A stretch of DNA of 64,000 nt from contig NZ_AZUY01000004.1 in NCBI RefSeq assembly GCF_000513935.1, positions 38,814 to 102,813 of the forward strand, given 5' to 3'. Below, piece by piece: positions 18,401 to 28,118 of this stretch. Under the pieces are notes generated by a model. That model ran no database searches. It was not told the origin of the DNA and saw only the letters and a program-made list of their open reading frames with translations. Every line of letters begins with the position of its first letter. The stretch's first letter is position 1. Origin of the DNA: Mesorhizobium sp. WSM3626 (GTDB lineage: Bacteria > Pseudomonadota > Alphaproteobacteria > Rhizobiales > Rhizobiaceae). The position numbers and the translations under genes were made by a program.

Positions 18401-19543
18401 ATGTTTTTGCCCAGTTCCATCCTTCGCAAGCTGCCAGCTGCCGGCCTGATCGTCGCATCGCTTGGGCTCGCCGGCTGCTCGCAGGAAAAAGCGGAGGTGA
18501 AGGACATCATTCGCCCGGTCAAGGTCGTCGAGATCGCCCAGGCCCATGACACCCGCACGCTGTCCTATTCCGGATCGGTGCGCGCCCGCACCGAGAGCAC
18601 ACTGGGTTTCCGGGTCAACGGCAAGATCACCGAGCGTCTCGTCGACATCGGCCAGCGCGTGGCGCCTGGCGATGTGCTGGCCCGTATCGATCCGTCCGAC
18701 TATGACCTGTCGGTCAAGAGCGCGCAGGCCGCGCTGGATGCCTCCGAACGGCAGGTCGAGACCGTCGAACTCGCCCGCAAGCGCGCCGAGCAGCTTTTCG
18801 CCAAGAACTTCGCGCCGAAATCGCAGCTCGAACAGGCAACGCTGACCTATGACCAGGCCGTCGCCACGCGCGACTCTGCCCGCTCGACGCTTGCCCAGGC
18901 CAGGAACCAGGTCGGCTATACCGACCTCAAGGCCGATAGGGACGGCATCGTCACGGCGGTCAACGCCGATGTCGGCCAGGTGGTCGGGTCGGGCACGCCG
19001 GTGGTCACCGTCGCGGTCGATGGCGAAAAGGAAGTGCTGATCGCGGTTCCGGAAATGGAGATCGCGCAGTTCAAGCCGGGCAAGGACGTCAAGGCGGGCT
19101 TCTGGTCCGATGCCGCTCTGGCGCTCGACGGCAAGGTTCGCGAGGTCGCCGGCAGCGCCGATCCGCAGTCGCGCACCTTTGCCGTCCGCGTCAGCCTGCC
19201 CAACGACCCGCGCGTGCTGCTCGGCATGACCGCCAATATCGAGGCGTCGGCGGCTAATGAAAAGCAGCTCGTGTCCATCCCGCTGAGCGCGCTCGCCGAG
19301 AAAGACAGCCAGTCGATCGTCTGGACGGTCGATCGCGGCGCCGACACGGTTCATGCCCGTCCGGTCAAGGTCGCCAAGTTCGCCGCCGATGGCGTGCGTG
19401 TCGCGGAGGGATTGAAACCGGGCGATATCGTGGTCGCCGCCGGTACGCAGTTCATGACCGAGGACCTGAAGGTGAAACTCGCCGGCGGCATCACACAGCA
19501 GTCCGCCTCGGCCGAGGGCGGGGACGCCAGCCAGCTGCGCTGA
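18401..19543 (+). CDS. RND efflux periplasmic adaptor (lipoprotein)
   Basis: A 380-residue membrane-fusion protein. The N-terminus is a lipoprotein signal with lipobox LAGC (about residue 26). It has the typical barrel-sandwich hybrid halves (SGSVRARTESTLGFRVNGKITERLVDIGQRVAPGDVLARIDPSDY and YTDLKADRDGIVTAVNADVGQVV) separated by a coiled-coil hairpin rich in A, Q, E and R. It would link the inner-membrane pump at 19801 to an outer-membrane channel. No outer-membrane factor gene is present, so a TolC-like protein must be encoded elsewhere. Confidence 0.93.
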   Translation: MFLPSSILRKLPAAGLIVASLGLAGCSQEKAEVKDIIRPVKVVEIAQAHDTRTLSYSGSVRARTESTLGFRVNGKITERLVDIGQRVAPGDVLARIDPSDYDLSVKSAQAALDASERQVETVELARKRAEQLFAKNFAPKSQLEQATLTYDQAVATRDSARSTLAQARNQVGYTDLKADRDGIVTAVNADVGQVVGSGTPVVTVAVDGEKEVLIAVPEMEIAQFKPGKDVKAGFWSDAALALDGKVREVAGSADPQSRTFAVRVSLPNDPRVLLGMTANIEASAANEKQLVSIPLSALAEKDSQSIVWTVDRGADTVHARPVKVAKFAADGVRVAEGLKPGDIVVAAGTQFMTEDLKVKLAGGITQQSASAEGGDASQLR

Positions 19544-19555
19544 CGACAGACAGGT

Positions 19556-19577
19556 CGGCCGCGCGTTCCCGCGGCCG
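19556..19577. repeat. GC-rich hairpin between adaptor and pump genes
   Basis: CGGCCGCG, loop CGTTCC, CGCGGCCG, 13 bases after the adaptor stop. There is no T-run, so it is not a classical terminator. It lies in a 257-base gap before the pump gene that contains no convincing gene, and may influence relative expression. Confidence 0.45.
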
Positions 19578-19800
19578 CAGGTTTCCGGGCGGCGTGCCCG
19601 AAAGGTCGAGACGTCAAGGCCGATGTACCCCCGCATCGACCCTCGCGTCCCACCGCGATGAGTGTCTCTCCGCTCGAAGAGCGACGCCGCCCGGAAACCA
19701 GTATCGAACGCAGATGATTTCGTTTCGCGCGCCGCGCTTCTCGGAGCACCTTCCTCGAAGCACCAGGGCGCCGGCAACCAAGCAAAGTGGACCACCACCG

Positions 19801-22800
19801 ATGACGACCTCCACTGAAGAAAAGCGGCCCTTCAATCTCTCTCGTTGGGCAATCGGCCATCCCTCGATCGCGCGCTTCCTGTTCGGGCTGATCATCATCG
19901 CCGGCGCGCTCGGCCTGATGCGCATGGGCCAGAAGGAGGATCCCGACTTCACCTTCCGGGTCATGGTCGTGCAGGCGATCTGGCCGGGCTCCTCGATCCA
20001 GGAGATGGAGGACCAGGTCGTCAACAAGATCGAGCGCAAGCTGCAGGAGACGCCGCATCTCGACTTCGTGCGTTCCTTCACCCGCGCCGGCAGCGCCATC
20101 ATCACCGTCCAGATCAAGGGCGACACCAACGCTGCCGAAGTGACCGATGCTTTCTATCAGGTGCGCAAGAAGGTCGGCGACATATCAGGCGACCTGCCGC
20201 AGGGTCTGCTCGGCCCCTATTTCAACGACGAATTCGGTGACACCTTCATCACGCTGCATTCGATCAGCGGCGACGGCTTCTCCTATCCCGAGCTGAAGAA
20301 GTTCGCCATCCAGGCGCGCGATATGCTGTTGACGACGCCTGGCGTCGAAAAGGCGGTCATCATCGGCGACCAGCCGGAAAAGCTCTACATCGATGTCTCG
20401 TCCAAGGCGCTGGCCGAACGCGGCCTGACGCTGACCGACGTGCAGAACGCGATCAAGGGCCAGAACAACGTCGACCCGGCTGGTTCCGTCGATACCGGCG
20501 TCAATTCGGTGCGCATTTCGGTCGAAGGCGATGTGGCCAAGGCGGCCGACATCCGCGAGCTGCGCCTGCGCGCCGGCGGTCAGGTCACCCGGCTTGGCGA
20601 CATCGCCACAGTCACTTCGGGGCTGGAAGATCCCTTCCAGCGCAAATACCGCTTCAATGGCCATGACAGCGTGCAGCTTGGTGTCGTCATGGCCAAGGGT
20701 TTTAAAGTCACCGATGTCGGCAAGGATGTCGAGGCGACCTACAAGCACTTCGAGGAAGCGCTGCCCTATGGCGTTTCGGTCGACCAGATTTCCGACCAGC
20801 CGGGCGTCGTCACGGACGCGGTAGCCGAATTCATGCATGCGCTTGGCGAAGCGCTGCTGATCGTGCTTGTCGTCTCGTTCCTGTCGATCGGCTGGCGCTC
20901 AGGCCTGGTGATCGCCATCGCCATACCGCTGGTGCTCGCCGCCACCTTCGCCATCATGTACGAGATCGGCATCGACCTGCAGCGCATTTCGCTGGGCGCG
21001 CTGATCATCGCGCTCGGCCTGCTCGTCGACGATGCCATGATCGTCGTCGAGATGATGGAGCGCAAGCTCGAGGAGGGGCTGGTCAAGATCGAGGCGGCGA
21101 GCTTCGCCTATTCCTCGACCGCCTTCCCGATGCTGACCGGCACGCTGATCACCACCGCCGGCTTCATCCCTGTCGGCTTTGCCGCTTCGACGGCTGGCGA
21201 ATATGTGCGCACCCTGTTCTATGTCGTCGGCATCGCGCTGATCGTGTCGTGGTTCGTGGCGGTCTATTTCACGCCGTGGCTCGGCCATATGATCCTCAAG
21301 CAGCGCAAGCATGCCGGCAGCCATCACGATGCCTTCGATACGAGCTTCTATCGTCGGCTGCGTGCCACGGTCGGTTGGGCCGTGCGCCATCGCATCATCG
21401 TCCTGGTGATGACGCTGGTGACTTTCGGCACCAGCCTTTGGGCGTTCCAGTTCATCCCGCAGAATTTCTTCCCGCAATCGTCGCGGCCGGAAATCCTCGT
21501 CGACCTCTGGCTGCCGGAAGGCACCAGCATCAAGGAGGTCGAGACGCAGGCCAAGGCCCTGGAAGCCAAGATGATGGACGACAAGGACAAGCGTTTCATC
21601 GCCACCTATATCGGCGAGGGCGCCCCGCGCTTCTTCCTGCCGCTCGACCAGCAACTGCGCAACCCGAACTTCGCCCAGTTGCTTGTCATGGCCAATGACG
21701 AGCCGGCGCGCGAGCGGCTGATCGTCAAGCTGCGTACGGTTCTGGCGCAGGATTTCCCATCGATCCGTGCCAAGGTCGACCGCCTGTTCCTCGGACCGCC
21801 AACCGGCTGGCCGGTGCAGATGCGTGTCATGGGTCCGGACCGCCAGGAGGTGCGCCGCATCGCCGACCAGGTGAAGGCGAAGTTCCGGCAGGATCCGCTG
21901 CTCGGCGCCGTCCATGACGACTGGCTGGAGCCCGTTCCGGCGATGAAACTGGTCATCGACCAGGATCGCGCCCGTGCGCTCGGCGTCACCTCGCAGCGCA
22001 TCCGCCAGATGCTGCAGGCCGCGATGTCCGGCGCGCCGCTCGACGATTTCCGCGACGGCGAGGAGACGGTATCCATCGTCGCCCGCGAGCCGGATGCCAG
22101 CCGCAGCCTGCTGTCCTCGGTCGACTCGGTCTATATCCCGACCGATTTCGGCGGCTTCGTGCCGCTGTCGCAGGTCGCCAAGGTGGTGCCTGTGCTGGAG
22201 CAAGGCATAGAGTGGCGCCGCGACCGCCTGCCGACGATCAGCGTGCGCGCCACACTGCCCGACGGCGTGCAGTCCAACGACGTCGTCACCAAGATGTACA
22301 AGGACTTGCAGGGTCTGCGTAACGGTCTGGCGCCCGGCTACAAGATCGAGATCCAGGGCGGGGCCGAGGATTCGGCCGAAAGCCAGGCTTCCATCGCCGC
22401 CAAGGCGCCGATCATGCTGGCCGTCATCGTCGTGCTCCTGATGATCCAGCTGCAGAACTTCGGCAAGGCGATGCTGGTGCTGGCGACTGGCCCGCTCGGT
22501 ATCATCGGTGCTGCCGCCGCTCTGCTGATCAGCGGTGCGCCGTTCGGCTTCGTCGCCATCCTCGGCGTCATCGCGCTGCTCGGCATTATCATGCGCAACT
22601 CGATCATCCTGGTCGACCAGATCGACCAGGACATCGCCAGGGGCATGGACCGTTCCGAAGCGATCATCGGCTCGGCGGTGCGCCGCTTCAGGCCGATCGT
22701 GCTGACGGCGATGACGGCTGTGCTGGCACTGATTCCGATCTCGCGCGCCGTGTTCTGGGGCCCGCTCGCCTACGCCATGATGGGCGGCATTCTCGTCGCC

Positions 22801-22941
22801 ACTGTGCTGACCATCCTTGTGCTGCCGGCGGGGTATGCGCTCTTCTTTGGACGGGAGCCAAAGAAAGCCAGGACCGACGAGCAGGCGCCAGCAGAGATCG
22901 AAGGCGTCGACCGGCCGCAACTGGCGTTGGCGGCCGAATAA
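19801..22941 (+). CDS. RND efflux pump, inner-membrane permease
   Basis: A 1046-residue RND protein with the usual plan: one N-terminal membrane helix, a large periplasmic loop, six helices, a second large loop and six more helices. Landmarks are GLLVDDAMIVVEMMERKLEEG (helix 4 region with the proton-relay aspartates) and LLGIIMRNSIILVDQIDQDIARG in the second half. The start at 19801 (MTTSTEEKRPF) is used; the frame is open for 69 more codons but this part is not pump-like. It belongs with the TetR and adaptor upstream; the exported compounds cannot be read from sequence. A strong terminator follows. Confidence 0.94.
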   Translation: MTTSTEEKRPFNLSRWAIGHPSIARFLFGLIIIAGALGLMRMGQKEDPDFTFRVMVVQAIWPGSSIQEMEDQVVNKIERKLQETPHLDFVRSFTRAGSAIITVQIKGDTNAAEVTDAFYQVRKKVGDISGDLPQGLLGPYFNDEFGDTFITLHSISGDGFSYPELKKFAIQARDMLLTTPGVEKAVIIGDQPEKLYIDVSSKALAERGLTLTDVQNAIKGQNNVDPAGSVDTGVNSVRISVEGDVAKAADIRELRLRAGGQVTRLGDIATVTSGLEDPFQRKYRFNGHDSVQLGVVMAKGFKVTDVGKDVEATYKHFEEALPYGVSVDQISDQPGVVTDAVAEFMHALGEALLIVLVVSFLSIGWRSGLVIAIAIPLVLAATFAIMYEIGIDLQRISLGALIIALGLLVDDAMIVVEMMERKLEEGLVKIEAASFAYSSTAFPMLTGTLITTAGFIPVGFAASTAGEYVRTLFYVVGIALIVSWFVAVYFTPWLGHMILKQRKHAGSHHDAFDTSFYRRLRATVGWAVRHRIIVLVMTLVTFGTSLWAFQFIPQNFFPQSSRPEILVDLWLPEGTSIKEVETQAKALEAKMMDDKDKRFIATYIGEGAPRFFLPLDQQLRNPNFAQLLVMANDEPARERLIVKLRTVLAQDFPSIRAKVDRLFLGPPTGWPVQMRVMGPDRQEVRRIADQVKAKFRQDPLLGAVHDDWLEPVPAMKLVIDQDRARALGVTSQRIRQMLQAAMSGAPLDDFRDGEETVSIVAREPDASRSLLSSVDSVYIPTDFGGFVPLSQVAKVVPVLEQGIEWRRDRLPTISVRATLPDGVQSNDVVTKMYKDLQGLRNGLAPGYKIEIQGGAEDSAESQASIAAKAPIMLAVIVVLLMIQLQNFGKAMLVLATGPLGIIGAAAALLISGAPFGFVAILGVIALLGIIMRNSIILVDQIDQDIARGMDRSEAIIGSAVRRFRPIVLTAMTAVLALIPISRAVFWGPLAYAMMGGILVATVLTILVLPAGYALFFGREPKKARTDEQAPAEIEGVDRPQLALAAE

Positions 22942-22943
22942 GA

Positions 22944-22978
22944 AAAACCGGCCGGTCGATTTGCGACTGGCCGGTTTT
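22944..22978. terminator. Bidirectional hairpin terminator
   Basis: AAAACCGGCCGGTCG pairs with CGACTGGCCGGTTTT (one G-U), loop of 5. A and T tracts on both sides fit termination of the RND operon on + and of the permease on -. Confidence 0.85.
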
Positions 22979-23016
22979 CCCTTAATGCAACAGTTGGGCC
23001 GCTTGGCGTCAGACCA

Positions 23017-24726
23017 TCAGATGACGAATACCCAATTGGCGATGAGCATGACCGCCACGCCGGCGACCAGCGTCAGATAGGGCAGCATGCCCGCCTTCCT
23101 GACCTTTAGATCGGCCGAGCTCATGCCGAGATCGGCCAGCATGTGGTCGGGGAATTTGCCCTTGTCCTGGATGTAGTGGCGGAAGCAGAACACCGGGATG
23201 ATCAGCGCGGCGGTGATCAAGCCGGCCCACAGAGCCATCGGGTTCCAAACCTTGGCGCCTGCGCCCATGAAGATGGCGTTGACATAGGCGAAGATCGCCC
23301 CAATCCCCAACAGCCAGCTAGGCGCTTTCCATGGCCGTGCGATATGGCCGTTGTCGATGCGGTGGATCCAGCCGGCATTGAGGTTGAGGAAGTTGAAGAT
23401 GATGTAGCCGCAGTTCGACACGGCGAGGATGAAGAAGAAGCTCGTCGCGTCGGCCGAGGCGATAGCCAGCACGATCAGGTTGAAGCAGAGGTCGGTCCAC
23501 ATGGCCCGCGTCGGCGCACCGTGCTCGTTGACGTGGCTGAGATAACGCGGCAGCCAGCCGTCGACCGAGCCTTGGTAGAGCGTGCGCGAGGAGCCGGCCA
23601 TCGCCGTCATGATGCACAGCACCAGCGCCAGGATCATAAGCATCACCAGGAGGCTATGGATCAGCCTGCCGCCGCCGACCATGCCGGCCAGTGCATCCGC
23701 CACGCCGGAGCCGTCGACGATCGGCGTTGCCAGCATGCCGTTCAGGCCCAGCACGCCCTGGAAAGTGAAGGGCACCAGGATGAACAAAAGCATGCAGAGC
23801 AGGCCGGAATAGAAGATGGCCTTGAACGTATCGGTGCCGGGGTTCTTGAACTCCGACGTGTAGCAGACGGCCGTTTCGAAGCCATAGGTCGACCACGCGG
23901 CGATGAACATGCCGCCGAGCGCCAATGTCCAGCCGGCGATGTTCCAGGAACCGGGTTCGGGTGCGTAGGCGGCGGCCAGCGGCAACAGCGGCGAAAAGTT
24001 CGACCAGTCGATCTGGCCGGTGAAGATCGGCACCACGCCGACGATCAGCATCGGGATGATGACCAGCAGGCCGATATATTTCTGCACGCTGGCGGTGCCC
24101 AGAATGCCGCGATGCTGGATCGAGAAGATGATCAGCATCAGCACCGCGCCAATGAAGAAGGTGGCGTTGAGCGTGAACGAGACCGGTCCCAGCGTATGGC
24201 TCCACAGCGTCCAGTTACGGATTGCTGGTGTCGCGGCGGCCGTCACCGCGGTGATGGCGTCGGCGGGAACCGTTCCGGTATGCGCGGCGATGTAGGCGAC
24301 GACATCGGGCGAAGTTTCGGTGAACAGCGGCACCGGCGCCAGCGCGTTGATGATATAGGCGGCGGCGATCGAGCAGCCGAGCGACAGCACCGGCGACCAG
24401 GCGAACCAGTTGCACCACACCGACAGCGGCGCGATGAACTTGGAATAGCGCAGCCAGGCGGTGGCGCCATAGATCGAGGCGCCGCCGGATTTGTTCGGGA
24501 ACAGGCCGGCGATCTCGGCATAGGTGAAGGACTGCAGGAAGCCCATGATCATGGACACCGTCCAGATCAGGAAAGCCAGCTTTCCCGTCGTGCCGGCAAT
24601 GCCGCCGATCGAGAACAGGACCAGCGCCGGAACGCCGCTCGCCACCCAGAAGGCGCCGCGCCAGTCGATATGTCTGAGCAGCTTGCTTTCGGCAGGCTGG
24701 TCCAGGACCGTACTTATCGTGCTCAT
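23017..24726 (-). CDS. APC-family amino acid/amine permease
   Basis: A 569-residue permease with about twelve membrane segments. The APC signature is visible near the start (SGVPALVLFSIGGIAGTTGK) and in YAEIAGLFPNKSGGASIYG. The start at 24726 (MSTISTVLDQ) is preferred. It is the gene downstream of tdm in the same direction, 253 bases away; this gap holds no gene. As part of the methylated-amine island it may import an amine, or move glutamate or N-methylglutamate; no specific substrate motif was recognised. It is distinct from the second APC permease at 38346. Confidence 0.85.
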   Translation of the reverse strand: MSTISTVLDQPAESKLLRHIDWRGAFWVASGVPALVLFSIGGIAGTTGKLAFLIWTVSMIMGFLQSFTYAEIAGLFPNKSGGASIYGATAWLRYSKFIAPLSVWCNWFAWSPVLSLGCSIAAAYIINALAPVPLFTETSPDVVAYIAAHTGTVPADAITAVTAAATPAIRNWTLWSHTLGPVSFTLNATFFIGAVLMLIIFSIQHRGILGTASVQKYIGLLVIIPMLIVGVVPIFTGQIDWSNFSPLLPLAAAYAPEPGSWNIAGWTLALGGMFIAAWSTYGFETAVCYTSEFKNPGTDTFKAIFYSGLLCMLLFILVPFTFQGVLGLNGMLATPIVDGSGVADALAGMVGGGRLIHSLLVMLMILALVLCIMTAMAGSSRTLYQGSVDGWLPRYLSHVNEHGAPTRAMWTDLCFNLIVLAIASADATSFFFILAVSNCGYIIFNFLNLNAGWIHRIDNGHIARPWKAPSWLLGIGAIFAYVNAIFMGAGAKVWNPMALWAGLITAALIIPVFCFRHYIQDKGKFPDHMLADLGMSSADLKVRKAGMLPYLTLVAGVAVMLIANWVFVI

Positions 24727-24979
24727 GTCGATGAGTTCCCCTTTTTCGATGTTCCCCGCCAGCGATGCCTCGGCTACGCGAAGCTTGCTCCCCGGCAAAT
24801 GATCGTTCCGGCCGCAGTGTTTCCACTCAGTCGTATTTTTTTCTTAACAGTGAAGATTGATCCGGCGCGCTTTCACGTCAAGCGATTTGTGAAACCATGC
24901 ACATCACGCTTGCGCGTGCGGATGAAAAAGCGTCCGGCGGTGGCCGGCGGGCGCTTTGAGAGCCCAAAAAGGGCAGTCG

Positions 24980-27349
24980 TCAGGAACGTGGTTTGGTCTT
25001 TTGCGGATCGTAGTGGGCAAAGGCGACGACCCGGGCTGGCAGCCGCTTGGCATGACCATCGAGCTTGCCGATCTCGACCTCCGTGCCGATTGCCGCGTGG
25101 GTGACGTCCAGCCGCGCCAGCGAGATGTTTTTGTTCAGCACCGGCGAGCGCATGCCCGACGTGACGACGCCGATCTGGGCGCGGCCGATATGGACGCAGT
25201 CGCCATGGCCGACGGCGACATTGCTGTCTATGTCGAGGCCGACCAGCTTCGTCTGAGGATGGTCCTTGCGCCGGATCAGCGCCTCGCGGCCGATGAAATC
25301 GTCGGTCTTGGTCTTCAGCGGCACGGTAAAGCCGATGCCCGCCTCGAACGGATCGGTCTGGTCGGAGAACTCGTAACCGGCGAAGATCAGCCCGGCCTCG
25401 ATGCGCACCATGTCGAGCGCCTGCAGTCCCATCGGCTTCAACCCATGCGGCTGGCCGGCTTCCCAGATGGCGTCGAACACCTTTTCGGCGTCGCGCGGAT
25501 GGCACCAGATCTCGTAGCCGAGTTCGCCGGTATAGCCGGTGCGCGAGACGACGACGGGAATGCCATTGCCGCCGCCGATCCTGGCGACCGCGAAGCGGAA
25601 CCATTCGAGTTCCTCGATCGAGGGCTGCAGCGGGGAGGTCCAGATCACCTGGTTCAGGATGTCGCGGCTCTTTGGCCCTTGCACGGCGATGTTGTGCATC
25701 TGGTCGGTGGACGAGCGCACCAACACGTTGAGGCCGAGCTTTGTCGCCGTCTCGCGCAGCCATTCGCCGGAGAGATCGTCGCCGCCGATCCAGCGGAAAT
25801 TGTCCTTGCCGAGCCTGAGCAGCGTGCCGTCGTCGATCATGCCGCCATGCTCGTAGCACATGGCGGAGTAGACGACCTGGCCGACGCCGAGCTTCTTGAC
25901 GTCACGCGTCAGCGTATATTGCAGCAGCGCTTCGGCATCCGGACCGGTAACCTCGAATTTGCGAAGCGGCGACAGGTCCATGATCACCGCATCCTGCCGG
26001 CAGGCCCAGTATTCGGCAATAGCGCCTTCTTTGGCGAACGAGTTGGCCAGCCAATAGCCCCTGTACTCGACGAAGTCGCGCGTATGTTTGGCAAAGCTCG
26101 AATGAAAAGCTGTCTCGCGGGTCATTTTGGGTTCCGAATCGGGCGTCATGCGTCTGGCGATCGCTCGCGAGAATTTATGCTGGCCGGAATAGGTCCGCAC
26201 ATGGATGTCGGTCAGGTCCCAGCCATTGGCCGGCGTCGTGTCGTCGGGACAGGCGGAGGAGACGCAGACGATGTCGGTGAGTGCCTTGAGCAGAACATAG
26301 TCGCCGGCTCGCGACCATGGCTCGTCCGACACCATGACGCCATGAGCGTCGATCGCCGTGTTGAAGAAGAAGTTGATCGCCATCCAGCCGGCGCGGGGAT
26401 TGACGCCCTTGCCGGTGAGCGCGCGGTTGAAATTCTCCGAGCAGTTGGTGTGGCCGGGATAGCCGATGTCGTCGTAATACTTCGCCGCACAGGCGAGCGC
26501 GAAGGCGTCGTGCCGGCCGCACGTGTCCTGCACCACCTCGACCAGCGGCTCCATGTCCTGGTCGTAGTATTTCGAATGCAGGCCGGGCATCGGATAGCTC
26601 GCGCCCATCAGCGTGCGCGTCGTCGTGACGTCGAGCGGATGGTCGAGCCCCTTGTCCAGCTTGCGCGCCGAAAAACACTGGAAGTCGGTGCACTGGCGCC
26701 CGTCGACGTCGATGATCTGCAGATAGTCGCCGGCCTTGACGAAATAAGATTCGGCCGTCGCCGAATGAACGCGCAGATCGAGCACCGGATCGGCCAGTGG
26801 ATCGGCAAGGCGGGATTCTGTTTTCAGGCGGATTGTGTTGCGCCGCACGATGACGCTGAGCGGCGTCGCCGTGTCGTGGCCGTCGACCAGCATCGGCCCG
26901 CCGGGCGCGGCAATCAGCATCGCACCATCGCGCGCTATCGCGAATGCCTGCTCGGCACCGGCCGGAGTGGTGCCGCCAAATACGCGCACAGCCTTGGCCT
27001 TGTCGAGCTGAACCTGACGGCGTTCGAGGCCGCGGCGCACAGCCGAAAGACTGTCGTCGTCTTCGGTGAGCAGTGCCTTGATGCCGGCGGCACTACTATT
27101 GGATTTGTCACCGAGAATGCCGGGGTCGGTGACGCCCGACTTGTCCCAGGCCAGCAACTCGCAGGCCTGGCCGCCCTCGACATTGCGTACCGTGATCGTA
27201 TCGCCGGCCTCGACCTCGATCAGCACCGCGCCATTGCCCTGTACGATATAGCGCTCCATGCCGGCCGGCAGCGCGATCTGGCCCGGCCTCAGGATGAGGC
27301 TTGGCCTGGGCGGTCCGGCTGTCACGGCGGGGTAGGGCGACTGGCTCAT
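24980..27349 (-). CDS. tdm: Trimethylamine N-oxide demethylase (DUF1989 + GcvT domains)
   Basis: A 789-residue protein with two recognisable parts. The N-terminal half carries the zinc-binding DUF1989 domain with cysteines at about 220, 225, 277, 303, 362 and 367 (GRQCTDFQC, DTCGRHDAF, VSSACPDD). Residues about 400-775 are a folate-binding GcvT-type domain (VVVSRTGYTGELGYEIW). This architecture is that of Tdm from Methylocella silvestris and marine Roseobacters, which splits TMAO into dimethylamine and formaldehyde and can pass the C1 unit to tetrahydrofolate. Annotation as urea-carboxylase-associated protein or as GcvT alone would be misleading. It lies downstream of mgdD in the methylamine gene run. 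Confidence 0.93.
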   Translation of the reverse strand: MSQSPYPAVTAGPPRPSLILRPGQIALPAGMERYIVQGNGAVLIEVEAGDTITVRNVEGGQACELLAWDKSGVTDPGILGDKSNSSAAGIKALLTEDDDSLSAVRRGLERRQVQLDKAKAVRVFGGTTPAGAEQAFAIARDGAMLIAAPGGPMLVDGHDTATPLSVIVRRNTIRLKTESRLADPLADPVLDLRVHSATAESYFVKAGDYLQIIDVDGRQCTDFQCFSARKLDKGLDHPLDVTTTRTLMGASYPMPGLHSKYYDQDMEPLVEVVQDTCGRHDAFALACAAKYYDDIGYPGHTNCSENFNRALTGKGVNPRAGWMAINFFFNTAIDAHGVMVSDEPWSRAGDYVLLKALTDIVCVSSACPDDTTPANGWDLTDIHVRTYSGQHKFSRAIARRMTPDSEPKMTRETAFHSSFAKHTRDFVEYRGYWLANSFAKEGAIAEYWACRQDAVIMDLSPLRKFEVTGPDAEALLQYTLTRDVKKLGVGQVVYSAMCYEHGGMIDDGTLLRLGKDNFRWIGGDDLSGEWLRETATKLGLNVLVRSSTDQMHNIAVQGPKSRDILNQVIWTSPLQPSIEELEWFRFAVARIGGGNGIPVVVSRTGYTGELGYEIWCHPRDAEKVFDAIWEAGQPHGLKPMGLQALDMVRIEAGLIFAGYEFSDQTDPFEAGIGFTVPLKTKTDDFIGREALIRRKDHPQTKLVGLDIDSNVAVGHGDCVHIGRAQIGVVTSGMRSPVLNKNISLARLDVTHAAIGTEVEIGKLDGHAKRLPARVVAFAHYDPQKTKPRS

Positions 27350-27387
27350 CTCAGCCTTGCGGTTCGAGAAACAAGTTTGCCTGTGCG

Positions 27388-27401
27388 TGAAATTATTTTA
27401 G
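27388..27401. promoter_or_regulatory. Candidate island motif upstream of tdm
   Basis: TGAAATTATTTTAG, 39 bases upstream of the tdm start. Its first 11 bases are identical to the site at 40804 near the dmm operon. Confidence 0.4.
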
Positions 27402-27454
27402 CAGCAAGAATAGCAGCGGAGCGGAGTTTGGCAAGGCGGAGGGTGGCGCTTCTT

Positions 27455-27477
27455 CCTTCTCCGCAAAGGGGAGAAGG
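27455..27477. repeat. Short hairpin repeat in the mgdD-tdm gap
   Basis: CCTTCTCC, loop GCAAAGG, GGAGAAGG. It resembles the CCCCGT..ACGGGG-AGAAGG hairpins in the element at 31119 and is probably a fragment of the same repeat family. Confidence 0.45.
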
Positions 27478-27491
27478 ACAGACGCGCCATG

Positions 27492-28118
27492 CTACGCCAA
27501 GTCCTCCGAATGCCCGATCTCGACACCATACTCGGCACCCGAGTCCAGCATAGTATGCCACAAGCTCTCGGCGAACGTCGCGAACACCAGGACGTTGAAC
27601 ACCGCCTGTCCGTCCCGCGCATCATTGCCGCGCCACAGCGTGACGCTGGTGTGGTCCATCGAGGTGGCTGCCGCGGTTCCGACCGGGAACGCCGCTGGAT
27701 ATAGATCGATCGACGACAGTTTGGCGAGCAGGGCGCGTGCCTTGTCGCCACAAATGCGGATCAACACCCGCGCATGCGACTGGTCCGACAGCGAAGCCGA
27801 GGCCGCGAAACCTGGAGCCAGCGACCCCACCTGATGTCTGCCGCCTTTCGACAGCACGAAGAACTGATCCGGTCCCGACCAGATGAGCGTGGCTTCGGCT
27901 GCTCCAGCCGTCTTCGGTGTTTCCGGAACCGCTACGCCGAAATGCGCGTTAGCGGCGCTCGCCATCTCGGCCGCCTTGCCGCGTCGCGCCATCACCTGGA
28001 CGAGATCGAAATTGCGAATTTCGGTCAGGGTGACGCCCCCCTCGCCATGCGCGCCAAACGGTCCCGAAACCAGCGCGCGATGGAGCGGGCTGCGGATTTC
28101 CCAGGAAAACTCAGCCAC
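27492..28118 (-). CDS. mgdD: N-methylglutamate dehydrogenase, SoxG-like subunit
   Basis: A 208-residue protein of the sarcosine-oxidase gamma type (SoxG), related to the GcvT fold. It is the fourth subunit of N-methylglutamate dehydrogenase, which oxidises N-methylglutamate to glutamate and releases the methyl group as a C1 unit on tetrahydrofolate. The start is taken as GTG at 28118, with GGAGGG eight bases upstream and an 8-base overlap with the mgdC stop. An in-frame ATG at 28133 is the alternative. It is the last of the tight mgdABCD series. A sarcosine oxidase label is less likely because gmaS and mgsABC are adjacent. Confidence 0.88.
   Translation of the reverse strand: MAEFSWEIRSPLHRALVSGPFGAHGEGGVTLTEIRNFDLVQVMARRGKAAEMASAANAHFGVAVPETPKTAGAAEATLIWSGPDQFFVLSKGGRHQVGSLAPGFAASASLSDQSHARVLIRICGDKARALLAKLSSIDLYPAAFPVGTAAATSMDHTSVTLWRGNDARDGQAVFNVLVFATFAESLWHTMLDSGAEYGVEIGHSEDLA

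Noticed and set aside
19594..19800. 69-codon N-terminal extension of the RND pump
   Set aside because: Polar and arginine/proline-rich sequence, not a pump N-terminus; the hydrophobic start pattern begins after 19801.
20899..22920. 673-codon open frame on the minus strand
   Set aside because: It is the complement of the RND pump gene. Its composition is rich in Arg, His, Asp and Gly with no domain, as expected for antisense frames in GC-rich DNA.
24980..27349. Annotation as glycine-cleavage T protein or urea-carboxylase-associated protein
   Set aside because: Only the combined DUF1989 + GcvT architecture explains the full length, and that is Tdm.
24956..27553. 865-codon open frame on the plus strand
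   Set aside because: It lies opposite tdm, whose protein has clear domains. The plus-strand product has none.
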